This document shows positions 35,603 through 44,611 of a stretch of DNA of 64,000 nucleotides, piece by piece (position 1 is the stretch's first letter; the number at the start of each line of letters is the position of its first letter). The stretch comes from an uncultured Myxococcales bacterium (GTDB lineage: Bacteria; Myxococcota_A; UBA9042). The notes beneath the pieces are model-generated. The model was not told where the DNA came from and did no database searches. It saw nothing but the letters and a program-made list of their open reading frames with translations. The stretch lies in contig CAITYF010000030.1 of assembly GCA_903896545.1 (NCBI GenBank), forward strand, positions 25,480-89,479. The letters run 5' to 3'. Both the position numbers and the translations under genes were made by a program.

Positions 35603-36838
35603 ATGCAACCTTTGACCCGGCTGCACGCCTGGATTCTGACTCTGTGCGCGACGCTGACGATGGCGGTGTCCTACGCCGATCGTCAGGCGCTCGCGGTGCT
35701 TTCGCCTACCGTCACCCGGGAACTGCAGATTTCGGAGACGGCCTACGGTTGGCTGCTTTCGGCGTTCTCGCTGGCTTATCTCGCGGGTGCGCCGCTGGCC
35801 GGTCGATGGCTGGACCGCATCGGCGCACGGCGTGGCTTGCCGATCGCTGTGCTGCTGTGGTCGAGCATCGCTGCCGCGCACGTGCTGCTGCCCGGTCCAG
35901 GCGCGGGGCTTTGGGCGCTTCTGGCGCTGCGCGTGTTGCTCGGTTTCGCGGAAGCGCCGTCGTTCCCCGGCGCGTCGCAGACGATTCATCGTGCGCTGTC
36001 GCCCGCCGACCGCCCGCGCGGGTTTGGTGTGCTGTACGTCGGTTCGTCGCTGGGCGCGATGGTTGTTCCGCCCGTTGCCACCGCACTCGAACACCGCTTC
36101 GGTTTTCGTGTCGCGTTCCTCGGTGTCGCCGCTGTTGGCCTCGCATGGCTCCCACTTTGGCTTCTTACGACGCGCGCTCCAGCAGCCCGCGAGGCGCTCG
36201 ATCAGCCGCCGACGGATTCGCCCGCGCCCGCTCTGCCTCTGTTGGAACTGGTGCGCCAGCCCGTCGCCCTGCGCGGCATCGTGGCTGCACTCGCCGCCGC
36301 GCCGATGATGTCCTACGCGCTCAACTGGTCGCCGAAGTACCTCGTCGCTACGTTTCACCTCCCGCAGCAAGAGCTGGGGCATCTCCTGTGGATGCCGCCC
36401 GTGCTGTACGATCTGGGCTCGGTCGCCTTTGGCCTGTGGGCAGCTCGCCGCGCGCGCTTGTCGCCGCCGAATCAACCGCCCGTTCCGCTCCTGCCTGGTT
36501 TGGCCGGATTGGCGCTGGCGTTGACGTGTGCGCTGGTGCCGCTGGGAGGAACGCCGTACGCAGCCGTTCTGCTCACCGGCGTGGCGATGGCGGGCGGTGG
36601 TGCGCTGTTTGCGCTGTTCACCACCGACACGTTGGCCCGCGTTCCGTCCGGCTCTGTTTCCGCAATGGCCGGCCTTCTGGCGTCCGCGCAGTCGATCGCC
36701 TACATCGCCGCGAGTCCGCTCATCGGTCACGGTGTAGAGGTCGCGAGCCACGCGTTCGTGCTGCGCGCGCTGGCGCTCTGGCTGATCCCCGGCGTTCTGT
36801 TCTGGCTTCTCGCACGGCCCAAACGCGCCACGCCGTAG
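35603..36838 (+). CDS. MFS transporter
   Basis: 411 residues with about 12 membrane segments. Motif A of the superfamily is seen as GRWLDRIGARRGLP after helix 2, and helix 1 carries YADRQALAVLSPTV, typical of the anion:cation symporter (ACS) branch that moves sugar acids and other organic anions. A cytoplasmic loop rich in Pro/Ala (~200-225) separates the two halves. The substrate is not predictable. There is no ribosome site; it may be translated by coupling with the DUF2330 gene 15 bp upstream. Confidence 0.88.
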   Translation: MQPLTRLHAWILTLCATLTMAVSYADRQALAVLSPTVTRELQISETAYGWLLSAFSLAYLAGAPLAGRWLDRIGARRGLPIAVLLWSSIAAAHVLLPGPGAGLWALLALRVLLGFAEAPSFPGASQTIHRALSPADRPRGFGVLYVGSSLGAMVVPPVATALEHRFGFRVAFLGVAAVGLAWLPLWLLTTRAPAAREALDQPPTDSPAPALPLLELVRQPVALRGIVAALAAAPMMSYALNWSPKYLVATFHLPQQELGHLLWMPPVLYDLGSVAFGLWAARRARLSPPNQPPVPLLPGLAGLALALTCALVPLGGTPYAAVLLTGVAMAGGGALFALFTTDTLARVPSGSVSAMAGLLASAQSIAYIAASPLIGHGVEVASHAFVLRALALWLIPGVLFWLLARPKRATP

Positions 36839-36841
36839 CTG

Positions 36842-39037
36842 CTACTGCTTCCCGCCCTTGGGCGGCACCGGCTTACCCGCTGCGACCGCGGCGCCAATCT
36901 CGGCCCGCCGCGCGTTTTCAGCCTTCTCATCGGCGTCCAACTGTTTCAGCGCCGCCGCCGTCTGCGCGCGCCACGCCAGTTCCGCTTGTTCGCGCTTGCG
37001 CTTCTCGGCCGAGTCAGCCGCCGCCTCGTCCGCCCGGTCCGCCCAGCCGTCGTCGATCGCCTGCACGTACGAGCCCATCTTCGGCAATTCCAGCGCGTCG
37101 TCCGGCGCTGTCGGCACTTCTGCCACCTTCACGGGCACAAACGCCAGAACTTCAGGCGGCAAGTCGTTCAAGTCCAGCACTTGTGTGCCATCCCCGCGCG
37201 CTTGTCGTGCAGCGTTGGCATCGTCGCGCTTGCGCCGATCCTCGATGTCCCAATCCAGCACGTGCCCGACGAGGTGCGGGTACGTTTCGAGTTCGTCCCA
37301 CGTCGCGAACGCAAAGTGCGCACGCCACACCAGCGAGACCTCCGCCTTTTCCGCGTCAATGATCAGGGTGTCCAGCCGCAAGTCGCGCCGTTCCACACCG
37401 CGGCCGCGATCCAGTTCGCCGATCGGCGCACGCGCTGGCAACTTGAAAAACAGCCGCCCCGCCTTGGTCAGGTTCTCCAGCAGCACCTCCTCGTCGCCGC
37501 GTACTTCGTTCATCTGGAGCGCCGGGAGCGCGCAATTGTAGTACCCGGCCTGCATCTGCCTCGGCTTCTCGCGCTGCTCCATCGCCCGCAGCGTCTGCAC
37601 GCCCTGTCGCGTGCTCAGGTCCACCTGCTTCTTCTGCGCTTCGAGCTTGACCTGCCAGTCGCCCAAATCCGACGGCAACGGTCCTGCCAGATCAATTCGT
37701 GGGCGCGCGTGCCGCGGCAGAACGCCAAAGCCCGCAGGGAGGGGCACGGCGTCCAGGCGCTGGAAATCGCGGACAAAGTCGTTCGGCGTCAGCGGCGTCA
37801 GCGGGTGCTCAATCTGCGGCAGCACGGCGCGCGCAAGGACTTGAGGGTGATTGGAAATGCAGAATCCGACGCCAAACGGATTGGTTGGGCAGGGCATGCG
37901 CGGAAATTCTGCCAGCGCCGCGTCCTCCGCCTTGCGCCGTTCTTGTGCCGCCTTGGCGCGCGCCCCCGCCGTCCTCGCATCCTCGTCGGCGATTTCGGTC
38001 CGCAGCGCCGCATCCCATTCCGTGCCGCCCGTCTCCTTCAGGTGCAGCGCGCCATCGGGGTTCAGCACGACCTCGTCGCTCGTTTGCACCGGCACCTGCA
38101 CGGCATTGGCCGCCAGCTCCGCGCGCATCTCTGCGAGCGCGGCGTCGGTCATCACTTCCGCGCCGTCGTCGACCTCCAGCCACTCACCCGCGGCGTTCTG
38201 CCGCAGTGCGGGCTTCTCCACGTTCGGCGCTGCCTCTGGTCTTCGCTTGCGCGCCTGTTCCGCCAGTTCTTGCCGTTCAAACTCGTCGATGCTGAGCACC
38301 GCCGTGCCGTCGTTGGACGCAGCAGCGTTCCACAGGCGCACGCCGTCCGCGTCGTAGCCCTCCGAACCATCGCCGCGCAGCAGCTTTTCCTCGGCGCGTG
38401 CTCCGTCGGGCGTCTGTGCTTTCACCGGTGGCGTCCGCGCGTCCGACTCTTCGGCCGACGCTTTTTTTTCCGCCGTCTCCACCGCCGCTTCCGCTGCCAT
38501 CACCTTGGCGACTTCAACCTGAATCCGCAGCGTCTCGTCGTCCGGAACCAGCCAACTCCAGCCGCCGTAAGCGAGCTTCAGCGTCAAAGGCACTTCCGCA
38601 ACCGGCTCCGGATCAGAAAACCGCGGTGGAAGCGGCTGCAACTTGCCGTCCTGCTTGCGCGGTGGCTGCCAAATCACCCGGCGCGGCCCCAGAATCCGCA
38701 GCGTCTCGCGCTTGCGACCCACCTGAATCGCGCAGTCAAACTGCCCCAGCGGCTTGCCGCCCGGCGCGTAGGCTTTGCCCAGCACGAGCACATCCACGCG
38801 CGCTTTCTCTGGCACCAAGTCCGTTTCAAGCGTTGGCGGCACGGTCGTCGCATCGCCGCCGTCGTACCGGTCCTCGGCAAGCGGCGCCGGCTGCTCGGCG
38901 TCCGGCAGCGGTTCCAGTCCCACGTTGGCGGGATCGACGCGGTAGGTGCGCCGTACAACCATCGTCAGCGCGAGCTGGCCGGTCGTCAGTTCCGCGGGAA
39001 TCAGAACGAGTTGGTAGCCGCTGCTCAGTTGCGCCAC
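36842..39037 (-). CDS. DUF2169 protein (type VI secretion adaptor family) with a large insertion
   Basis: 731 residues from the GTG at 39037, which has GGAGG 4 bases upstream. The N-terminal half of DUF2169 (YQLVLIPAELTTG, TDLVPEKARVDVLVLGKAYAPGG, LKLAYGGWSW at ~156) and the second half (TNPFGVGFCISN at ~380, FGVLPRHARPRIDLAGPL, VRGDEEVLLENLTKAGRLFFKLP, LDTLIIDAEKAEVSLVWRA) are separated by about 200 highly charged Glu/Ala/Arg-rich residues where most members have a short loop. Family members usually sit beside VgrG and effectors and help load them. No type VI gene is in this window. The gene starts about 40 bp after the ParA-like stop. Confidence 0.8.
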   Translation of the reverse strand: MAQLSSGYQLVLIPAELTTGQLALTMVVRRTYRVDPANVGLEPLPDAEQPAPLAEDRYDGGDATTVPPTLETDLVPEKARVDVLVLGKAYAPGGKPLGQFDCAIQVGRKRETLRILGPRRVIWQPPRKQDGKLQPLPPRFSDPEPVAEVPLTLKLAYGGWSWLVPDDETLRIQVEVAKVMAAEAAVETAEKKASAEESDARTPPVKAQTPDGARAEEKLLRGDGSEGYDADGVRLWNAAASNDGTAVLSIDEFERQELAEQARKRRPEAAPNVEKPALRQNAAGEWLEVDDGAEVMTDAALAEMRAELAANAVQVPVQTSDEVVLNPDGALHLKETGGTEWDAALRTEIADEDARTAGARAKAAQERRKAEDAALAEFPRMPCPTNPFGVGFCISNHPQVLARAVLPQIEHPLTPLTPNDFVRDFQRLDAVPLPAGFGVLPRHARPRIDLAGPLPSDLGDWQVKLEAQKKQVDLSTRQGVQTLRAMEQREKPRQMQAGYYNCALPALQMNEVRGDEEVLLENLTKAGRLFFKLPARAPIGELDRGRGVERRDLRLDTLIIDAEKAEVSLVWRAHFAFATWDELETYPHLVGHVLDWDIEDRRKRDDANAARQARGDGTQVLDLNDLPPEVLAFVPVKVAEVPTAPDDALELPKMGSYVQAIDDGWADRADEAAADSAEKRKREQAELAWRAQTAAALKQLDADEKAENARRAEIGAAVAAGKPVPPKGGKQ

Positions 39038-39076
39038 AAGGCCTCCGGGGGCAAAGCGTAGCTGCAAGCGGAGCAA

Positions 39077-39706
39077 CTAGCCAAGCAGCAGTGGCTTGAT
39101 CGTCCGCAGCAGCGGTACCCAGTCGCGCAGCAAGTCTTTGGAACGCGGGTCGGCTTCGTCAAAAAGCGTCCGACCGGTGCCTGCCATTGCCGCGTACGCC
39201 GCTGCATCCCGCAGCGTCGCCGACGGTGGGAACTCCAGCTCGGTAAGGAACGTTTCCAATCGCCGCGCCGCCACCGTCCGTCCGCGCACGCGATTCGCCA
39301 CGGTGAAGATGGGCAGGCGGCGCTTGCGGATCGGCTTGAATTCGGAGACGAGATCGAGAAAACGCCGCGTGCCGTCTTCATCAAATGCCGACGGCAGAAC
39401 GGGGAGGATGAGCGCGTCGACCTGGTTGACGACCTCTTCCAGATCCTTGCGCTTCATCGCCGCGGGGATGTCGTACACAACCGCGTCGACGCCAGCGACA
39501 GGCGCCCAGTCGCGCGAGAGATCGACGCCACGCACGCCGGGCAGGTCGCGCGGCCGGCGTTCAGTCCACGCGAAAGCGCTGCGTTGGCGATCGAGATCGG
39601 CCAGCGCCACAGTGACGCCATTGTGCGCGAGCCAAGCGGCCAGATGCGTAGCGAGCGTCGTCTTGCCGCTTCCACCTTTGATGTTCGCGACTGCCACTGC
39701 AATCAT
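39077..39706 (-). CDS. ParA/MinD-family ATPase
   Basis: 209 residues. Deviant Walker A KGGSGKTT (10-17), Walker A' and B motifs DLDRQRSA and VVYDIPAAM. Short, single-domain ParA without an N-terminal DNA-binding part and without a ParB gene nearby, so it is an orphan that could position a protein cargo rather than DNA. It lies 39 bp upstream of the DUF2169 gene on the same strand. GGAGG is 6 bases before the ATG. Confidence 0.88.
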   Translation of the reverse strand: MIAVAVANIKGGSGKTTLATHLAAWLAHNGVTVALADLDRQRSAFAWTERRPRDLPGVRGVDLSRDWAPVAGVDAVVYDIPAAMKRKDLEEVVNQVDALILPVLPSAFDEDGTRRFLDLVSEFKPIRKRRLPIFTVANRVRGRTVAARRLETFLTELEFPPSATLRDAAAYAAMAGTGRTLFDEADPRSKDLLRDWVPLLRTIKPLLLG

Positions 39707-39826
39707 CGGCTACCTCCATTCTGGCATTCGGTCCGGTTCGGCGAATGCGTAGCCAGTCTGAAACTCTGGCGGAAGTGCGTCAAGTCGCTCGGCGGGGACA
39801 GTGGTGGCGGGGACGGAGCGCCGCCG

Positions 39827-41077
39827 CTACTGGACGCTCACGGTGTCCGTGATCACGCCCAACGACGTGCCGTTGCCATCGCGGAACTCGATCTGCACGG
39901 TCTTCAAGCCGGGACCGGCGCTCAAGCTCCAGTTGCCGATGGTCGACGTGAACGGCTGCCACGGCGTCCACGTGCCGTCGCCGTTGCTCACGCGGACGTC
40001 GAGCGCTCCGACGCTGGCGTTGGCGCCGTCGATCGTGGCGGCGTAACTGCCCTTCCAGTATTCGCCGTCGATGCTGCCGATCGTGAAGACCGCCTTGCGC
40101 GTGCCCAGCGGGTACGTGACCGTGTCGACGCCGACGCTGCCCCAGGTGCCGATCGGCAAGGTGAGTTCGCCGCTTGACCACGTGCCGAGCTGCGTGCCGG
40201 TGGCGTCCTGATACGCGATGTCGAGCTTGATGGTGTCCAACTTTGCGGCGCTGGACGGAAAGCCCCAGCCGATGCCGAAGACGCCGAAGTGCAAAGGGGT
40301 GCCGGCGTCGAGATCGTTCGGATTGATGCCCGAAGCGACGAAGTCGACGGTCTGCGCGAGGTAGCCCCATGCGTAGGAGCCGCGGAAGTAGCGGCCGCCA
40401 AACGGCGCGTCGCCGACATTGACCTGCCACGGATCGCCGCCGTCGGTGGGCGTCCAGCCGCTCAAGTCGCCGCCTTCCGCGCCGGGGTTGACCAGCAGGT
40501 TGTTCGGCGGAACGAGGTACAGCGAAACCGTGTTGGTGGCGATGCTCTCCGCGTCGCCGACGTGCAGACCGGCGGTCGTCGGCGAGCACTTGCCGTCCTT
40601 CGAGATCAGGCCGACGCCGCAGCCCGCGACCGTGCCGCCGCCGTCCGAGGTACCTGCGTCCGAGCCAGCATCGCCAGCACCAGCGTCAATCGGTCCGGCG
40701 TCAACGACCGGCGCATCCGACCCGACGTCGGCAGCGACGTCCTGGACAACGTCCTTGGCGACGTCTGGCGCCACATCTTTCGCCACATCTGGCGCCACAT
40801 CTTTGGCCACATCCGGCGCTGCATCCTGAGTTGCGTCCACCTTTGCGTCGGCGGCGACATCCAGCTTCCCGGCGTCTCCGGCCGTGTCCGCCTTGACGGC
40901 GTCCTGTGCCATGTCACCGCTCACGTCGATCTGCAACGTGGCATCGCTGGCATCGTCACCAGCCTCAACGGTGGGTTCAGTTGCCTTGGTTGAGCCGCAC
41001 CCTGCGGTGCAAGCCACTGCAAACACAAGAGAAAGACGGGCGGCTGTGGAAAGCGAAAACGCGGTAGGCAGATGCAT
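39827..41077 (-). CDS. lipoprotein with Asp/Ala repeat linker and beta-sandwich-like domain
   Basis: 416 residues. Lipobox ACTAGC (Cys ~27). Residues ~30-145 are an Asp/Ala/Val linker with short tandem repeats of DVAPDVAK. The C-terminal ~250 residues start LLVNPGAEGGDLSGWTP and continue with many strands (VDFVASGINPNDLDAG, KLDTIKLDIAYQDATG, IEFRDGNGTSLG), like carbohydrate-binding modules of the CBM4/9 jelly-roll type, though I cannot assign the family. GAGG precedes the ATG. Probably a surface-anchored binding protein. Confidence 0.8.
   Translation of the reverse strand: MHLPTAFSLSTAARLSLVFAVACTAGCGSTKATEPTVEAGDDASDATLQIDVSGDMAQDAVKADTAGDAGKLDVAADAKVDATQDAAPDVAKDVAPDVAKDVAPDVAKDVVQDVAADVGSDAPVVDAGPIDAGAGDAGSDAGTSDGGGTVAGCGVGLISKDGKCSPTTAGLHVGDAESIATNTVSLYLVPPNNLLVNPGAEGGDLSGWTPTDGGDPWQVNVGDAPFGGRYFRGSYAWGYLAQTVDFVASGINPNDLDAGTPLHFGVFGIGWGFPSSAAKLDTIKLDIAYQDATGTQLGTWSSGELTLPIGTWGSVGVDTVTYPLGTRKAVFTIGSIDGEYWKGSYAATIDGANASVGALDVRVSNGDGTWTPWQPFTSTIGNWSLSAGPGLKTVQIEFRDGNGTSLGVITDTVSVQ
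40751..40818 (-). repeat. 24-bp coding tandem repeat in the lipoprotein linker
   Basis: About three copies of a 24-bp unit encode DVAPDVAK-type octapeptides in the linker of the 39827-41077 lipoprotein. Copies differ by a few bases. Such repeats can change linker length by slippage. Confidence 0.6.
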
Positions 41078-41169
41078 CTCGACCTCGATCGGTGGGAAGC
41101 GCGAGCGTGATGACGCCCGGTGAAGGTGCGTTGATGCTAAAGGGTGGACGGCGTCAGTGCAATCGCGAT

Positions 41170-42387
41170 CTACCCCAACTCAATCCGCACCGTCGACACC
41201 AGGTGCCGCAGCGCGTTCTCCACGACCCGCGTCTCCGGGTGGCGCAGCACGGCGTAGCCCTCACCCTCGTAGCTCGTCGCCTGCGGCTGCCCAATCTGCG
41301 GCAGGCGCGCCTCCACGACGAGATGCCCCAGATCCTTTTGCGCGCGCTCCAGACCGTGAATCTTCTTCACGCGCCCTTCGCCTTGCCCGCGGAAGAACGC
41401 CGCGCCTGCTGCGTATTTGCGCTCCAGGGGCGTGAACTTGTCCGTCACCACGAGGCGCGCCCACGCTTTGTACATGTCGGTGTCATGCGCAAACGAGTTC
41501 AGCGTCATGATTTGCGCGCCGGGCGGACGCGCGGCGATCTCACTGATCGCGACCGTGCCATCCTTGCGGCGGAACCATTCCATGTGGCTGATGCCCGTCT
41601 GCATGCCGAGGACCTTGAGCGCGCGGAAGCCCACTTCCCGCACTGCGTTGAACTGCGGGCCATCGATTTCGCGCGGCAGCAGCACTGTCCACTGAATCCA
41701 CGGGTTGCGCAGCACGTCCAGCGGCGGCGGATCGTAGCGGGTGAGCGAATGCCAAATCGGCTTGCCGTTCACGGACACGACCTCAAACGAGTGCTCGTCG
41801 CCGGTGATGAACTCTTCCGCCACGGCGGCGCGCTCTGGCGTCGGGCGAATCGCCCGCAGCGCGTCCTCCAGCTCTTCCATCGTGTCCACGCGAAACGTCA
41901 CCGCCGCGCCCACGCCTTCGCGCGGCTTGAGGACGATCGGAAAGCCAATCTGCGCCACGAATTCGCGCGCGTCGTCGGGTTTCAGGATCTCACGGTGGCG
42001 CGCACAGGGCAGGTTGGCGGCACGCAGCGCGTCCTTCATCCGCGCCTTGTCGCGAAAATTGTGCGCGTGGTCCGCCTTCAGACCCGGAATCTGCAGCGCC
42101 TCGCGCACTTCCGCCAGCTGGACCTGAATGTGCTCCAACGTGCCCAGAAGTCGCTGCGGACGCCCCAGCTTTTGCGTCAACAGTTCCACGCCTTGGCGAA
42201 TGTGACCCGGCGACAACGCGTCGTCCACCTGGGCAAAACCGGCCAGCGACTGCCGCAGGTCGCCCGGCACCTTGTCCTTCAGCTCCTGCGTCACGAGGCT
42301 CAGCTGCACGTTGGGCACATCGGCCACCGCGCGGATAAACCGCAGCGTCGTGTCCATGAAGAACGGCGCGACAAAAACCACGTGCAT
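41170..42387 (-). CDS. ATP-grasp ligase, third gene of the ATP-grasp/esterase cassette
   Basis: 405 residues from the ATG at 42387 (AAGGAG 8 bases upstream). N-terminal Rossmann-like part (MHVVFVAPFFMDTTLRFIRAVA), then FRDKARMKDALRAANLPCARH, IVLKPREGVGAAVTFRV (ATP lysine and Gly loop), AEEFITGDEHSFEVV and HMEWFRRKDGTVAISEIAARPPGA (metal-binding acidic residues). It has the same length and motif set as the ligase at 20668-21885. It should ligate a carboxylate to an amine or similar group at ATP cost. Gap to the esterase gene is 19 bp. Substrate unknown. Confidence 0.88.
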   Translation of the reverse strand: MHVVFVAPFFMDTTLRFIRAVADVPNVQLSLVTQELKDKVPGDLRQSLAGFAQVDDALSPGHIRQGVELLTQKLGRPQRLLGTLEHIQVQLAEVREALQIPGLKADHAHNFRDKARMKDALRAANLPCARHREILKPDDAREFVAQIGFPIVLKPREGVGAAVTFRVDTMEELEDALRAIRPTPERAAVAEEFITGDEHSFEVVSVNGKPIWHSLTRYDPPPLDVLRNPWIQWTVLLPREIDGPQFNAVREVGFRALKVLGMQTGISHMEWFRRKDGTVAISEIAARPPGAQIMTLNSFAHDTDMYKAWARLVVTDKFTPLERKYAAGAAFFRGQGEGRVKKIHGLERAQKDLGHLVVEARLPQIGQPQATSYEGEGYAVLRHPETRVVENALRHLVSTVRIELG

Positions 42388-42406
42388 GTGAACTACTCCT
42401 TGGCGA

Positions 42407-43147
42407 TCAGGCGGACTTGGTCCATTCATCCAGATACTTGGGCAACATCTCGCGCCAGGTAACCCAATCGTGGTCGTACGTCTTGCCCCAGAGATCGACG
42501 CGGTTGGGCACGCCCAGTCGGCCAAGCAAGTTCGCGACCTTCCACGACTCGGCCGGATCTTCCCACTTCCCTTCGCCCGTCGGCAAGAGCACGAACGTCT
42601 TGCGCAGCAGCGCCAGGTGCTCGCCGTTTGGATCGAGGTAGCGCAGGTTCAGCAGCGGCGAGATGGCGTGGACGTCCTCGTTGTGAAAGCCGTCGAGGAA
42701 GCGCTTGAGGTCGTACGTACCGCTCATCGCGATGGCGCGCGTGAAGACGTCGGGGAACGACGTGACCGCGGCGACCGAGTTGTAAGCGCCGATCGACGCG
42801 CCCGCCGCCCAGATCGGCAGCGGTTTGCCGCCGCAGTCCGCGTAGATCGCGGGCACCATCTCGTGGCGAATAAACTGCAGAAACTGATTCTGAACGGCGG
42901 CCTTGGCCGGTGCCGAGACTTTGCTGCTGATGAGCGCGCTGCCGCCCACGCTGTCACACGCGTAGACTTTGATGCGTCCCGCGGCGAGCAGCGGATCCAG
43001 CACCTTCAGCATCAGGAAACGCTCGCACTCTTCGGCATCGCCGCCTGCGGTCGGGAAGAGCAGCACCGGCTGCCCCGTCACGCCCCAGCGCACCACCTGC
43101 ATCTCTTGACGCAGCCGCGGCGAGAACCATTTCGCATTGATCTTCAT
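42407..43147 (-). CDS. alpha/beta-hydrolase fold esterase in the ATP-grasp cassette
   Basis: 246 residues, esterase-D/PHB-depolymerase-like hydrolase. Nucleophile Ser118 in the elbow GASIGAY, a possible oxyanion region LLFPTAGGDAEE, and the likely catalytic His in YDHDWVTW near residue 225. No signal peptide, so it should act in the cytoplasm beside the two ligases. AAGGAAAA precedes the ATG. It might hydrolyse an ester in the product or substrate of the ligases; this is inferred only from gene order. Confidence 0.85.
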   Translation of the reverse strand: MKINAKWFSPRLRQEMQVVRWGVTGQPVLLFPTAGGDAEECERFLMLKVLDPLLAAGRIKVYACDSVGGSALISSKVSAPAKAAVQNQFLQFIRHEMVPAIYADCGGKPLPIWAAGASIGAYNSVAAVTSFPDVFTRAIAMSGTYDLKRFLDGFHNEDVHAISPLLNLRYLDPNGEHLALLRKTFVLLPTGEGKWEDPAESWKVANLLGRLGVPNRVDLWGKTYDHDWVTWREMLPKYLDEWTKSA

Positions 43148-43174
43148 TGGTTTTCCTTGGATCGCGCGCTCCGT

Positions 43175-44518
43175 TCAGGACTTGCGGACGAGCTTGATCT
43201 TCGTCGTTTCCTGCTGCCGTGCGTCGGGCTTGACGCGCTTGGCCGCCAAGCGCTCCGCTTCGGTCTTGCGCCAGAATTGCACCAGCCCGTAGAAGTGCTC
43301 GGTGAACTTCTCGACTTCGTGCGCCGGAAACAGCGCGCGCACCTTCTGTTCGACCACTTCTTTGGCACGCGGCGTGCCGAAATAGTCGAGCACCACGTCA
43401 TCCAGGTGGCTCAGGTGCTGCTGGCAGAATTCCTCAAAACGCTTGGTCTCCATCCGCTCGTGCGCGACGCCTGCGTAGGCGTGCAGCCGCTCGCGGTAGG
43501 GCAGTTCCTTCTTGGCGATGTCGAAGAACGGCTGCCAATCGAGGTTCTGCCGCATCGGCCGCTTGGTCGCCGCGCAGTAAATCGACCAGCGCAGCATGTT
43601 CTTGACCATGAACGGGAAGTGGTAGTGGAGCGACGTGACCTGGAAGTCCGGACACGCATTGGCAAAATCGATGGGGTAGAACACCCCGTCTTTGCGCAAG
43701 GACTCGCAGGAGTTGAACTCCCAGCCAAAGAACGCGTTGATGGTCAGGCACATGTCGGAGAGGATCTGGTATTCCTCGCCGTCGACAAAGTTGAACGCGA
43801 CCTCGTACCGCGCATGTAGCGGCGCGTCCGGGTTGTACTTGGCCAGATGCACTTGCGGACCAATGCCGATGGCGCGCACAAACAGATCAAACGGCGACAC
43901 CGCTTTTTGCAGGTGCATCACGCGCTGACCGGATTTTTCATACGCCGCGCGCAACGCCGCTTCATTGTCGATGCGCGACACGCCGACCCAGGCGCCGCCG
44001 TCGTACGGCTTCATGAACATCGGGTAACCGATCTCCGCGCCGACCTTGCCCAAGTCAAAAAGCCGCGCGTACCGGCCGAGCGTCGCCGGCGCGTCGGCCA
44101 AGTCCGGCGCGTACTGCTTGGGCGGAATCATCCACGTGTCGGGAACGGGCAGCCCCAGCTTCATCATCGCCGCGTACGTCGTGTGTTTCTCCATCGACTG
44201 CAGCGACCACGGGTTGTTCAGCACGTAGAGGCCGTCCATCACGACGGCCTTCTTGATCCACTCGCGGCTCGTGTGCATCCAGTGCGTCAGCCGATCAATC
44301 ACGACGTCGTAGCGAACGGGCTGTTTCAGGTCGAAGGGCTCGATGGTAACGCGCGACGCCTCAAAGCGAATTTCGTCCTTGCCGTGTGGAATCGCCAGAT
44401 CGAGCCGCTTCAAAATGTCTTCGTACGCCGCGGCCCAGCAGATGTCTGCGCCGAGCGACAAGCCAATTTGCCGGGTTATCGTGTTGCCGCTGCTTGAAAC
44501 GCCACTGCTCTTTGCCAT
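43175..44518 (-). CDS. RimK-like ATP-grasp protein, first gene of the cassette
   Basis: 447 residues. The N-terminus (VRYDVVIDRLTHWMHTSREW, then VLNNPWSLQSMEKHTTYAAMMKLGLPVPDTW) follows the RimK/glutathione-synthetase type. The ATP lysine is in MFMKPYDGGAWVGVSR, and an acidic metal site is plausible in GVFYPIDFANACPDF. A C-terminal helical extension (~330-447) is not part of the usual fold and carries a basic end (KIKLVRKS). It differs in sequence from the 405-residue ligase downstream, so the cassette has two distinct ligases. GGAGG lies 5 bases before the ATG. Confidence 0.85.
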   Translation of the reverse strand: MAKSSGVSSSGNTITRQIGLSLGADICWAAAYEDILKRLDLAIPHGKDEIRFEASRVTIEPFDLKQPVRYDVVIDRLTHWMHTSREWIKKAVVMDGLYVLNNPWSLQSMEKHTTYAAMMKLGLPVPDTWMIPPKQYAPDLADAPATLGRYARLFDLGKVGAEIGYPMFMKPYDGGAWVGVSRIDNEAALRAAYEKSGQRVMHLQKAVSPFDLFVRAIGIGPQVHLAKYNPDAPLHARYEVAFNFVDGEEYQILSDMCLTINAFFGWEFNSCESLRKDGVFYPIDFANACPDFQVTSLHYHFPFMVKNMLRWSIYCAATKRPMRQNLDWQPFFDIAKKELPYRERLHAYAGVAHERMETKRFEEFCQQHLSHLDDVVLDYFGTPRAKEVVEQKVRALFPAHEVEKFTEHFYGLVQFWRKTEAERLAAKRVKPDARQQETTKIKLVRKS

Positions 44519-44611
44519 TCAGGTCCTCCAGAGTCCGCCAGTTCGGAGTCTAAAGGGCTTGCACATTCTGTCCAGTCGTTGCATTCACGTGCGGGGACTC
44601 ATGGAGAATCG

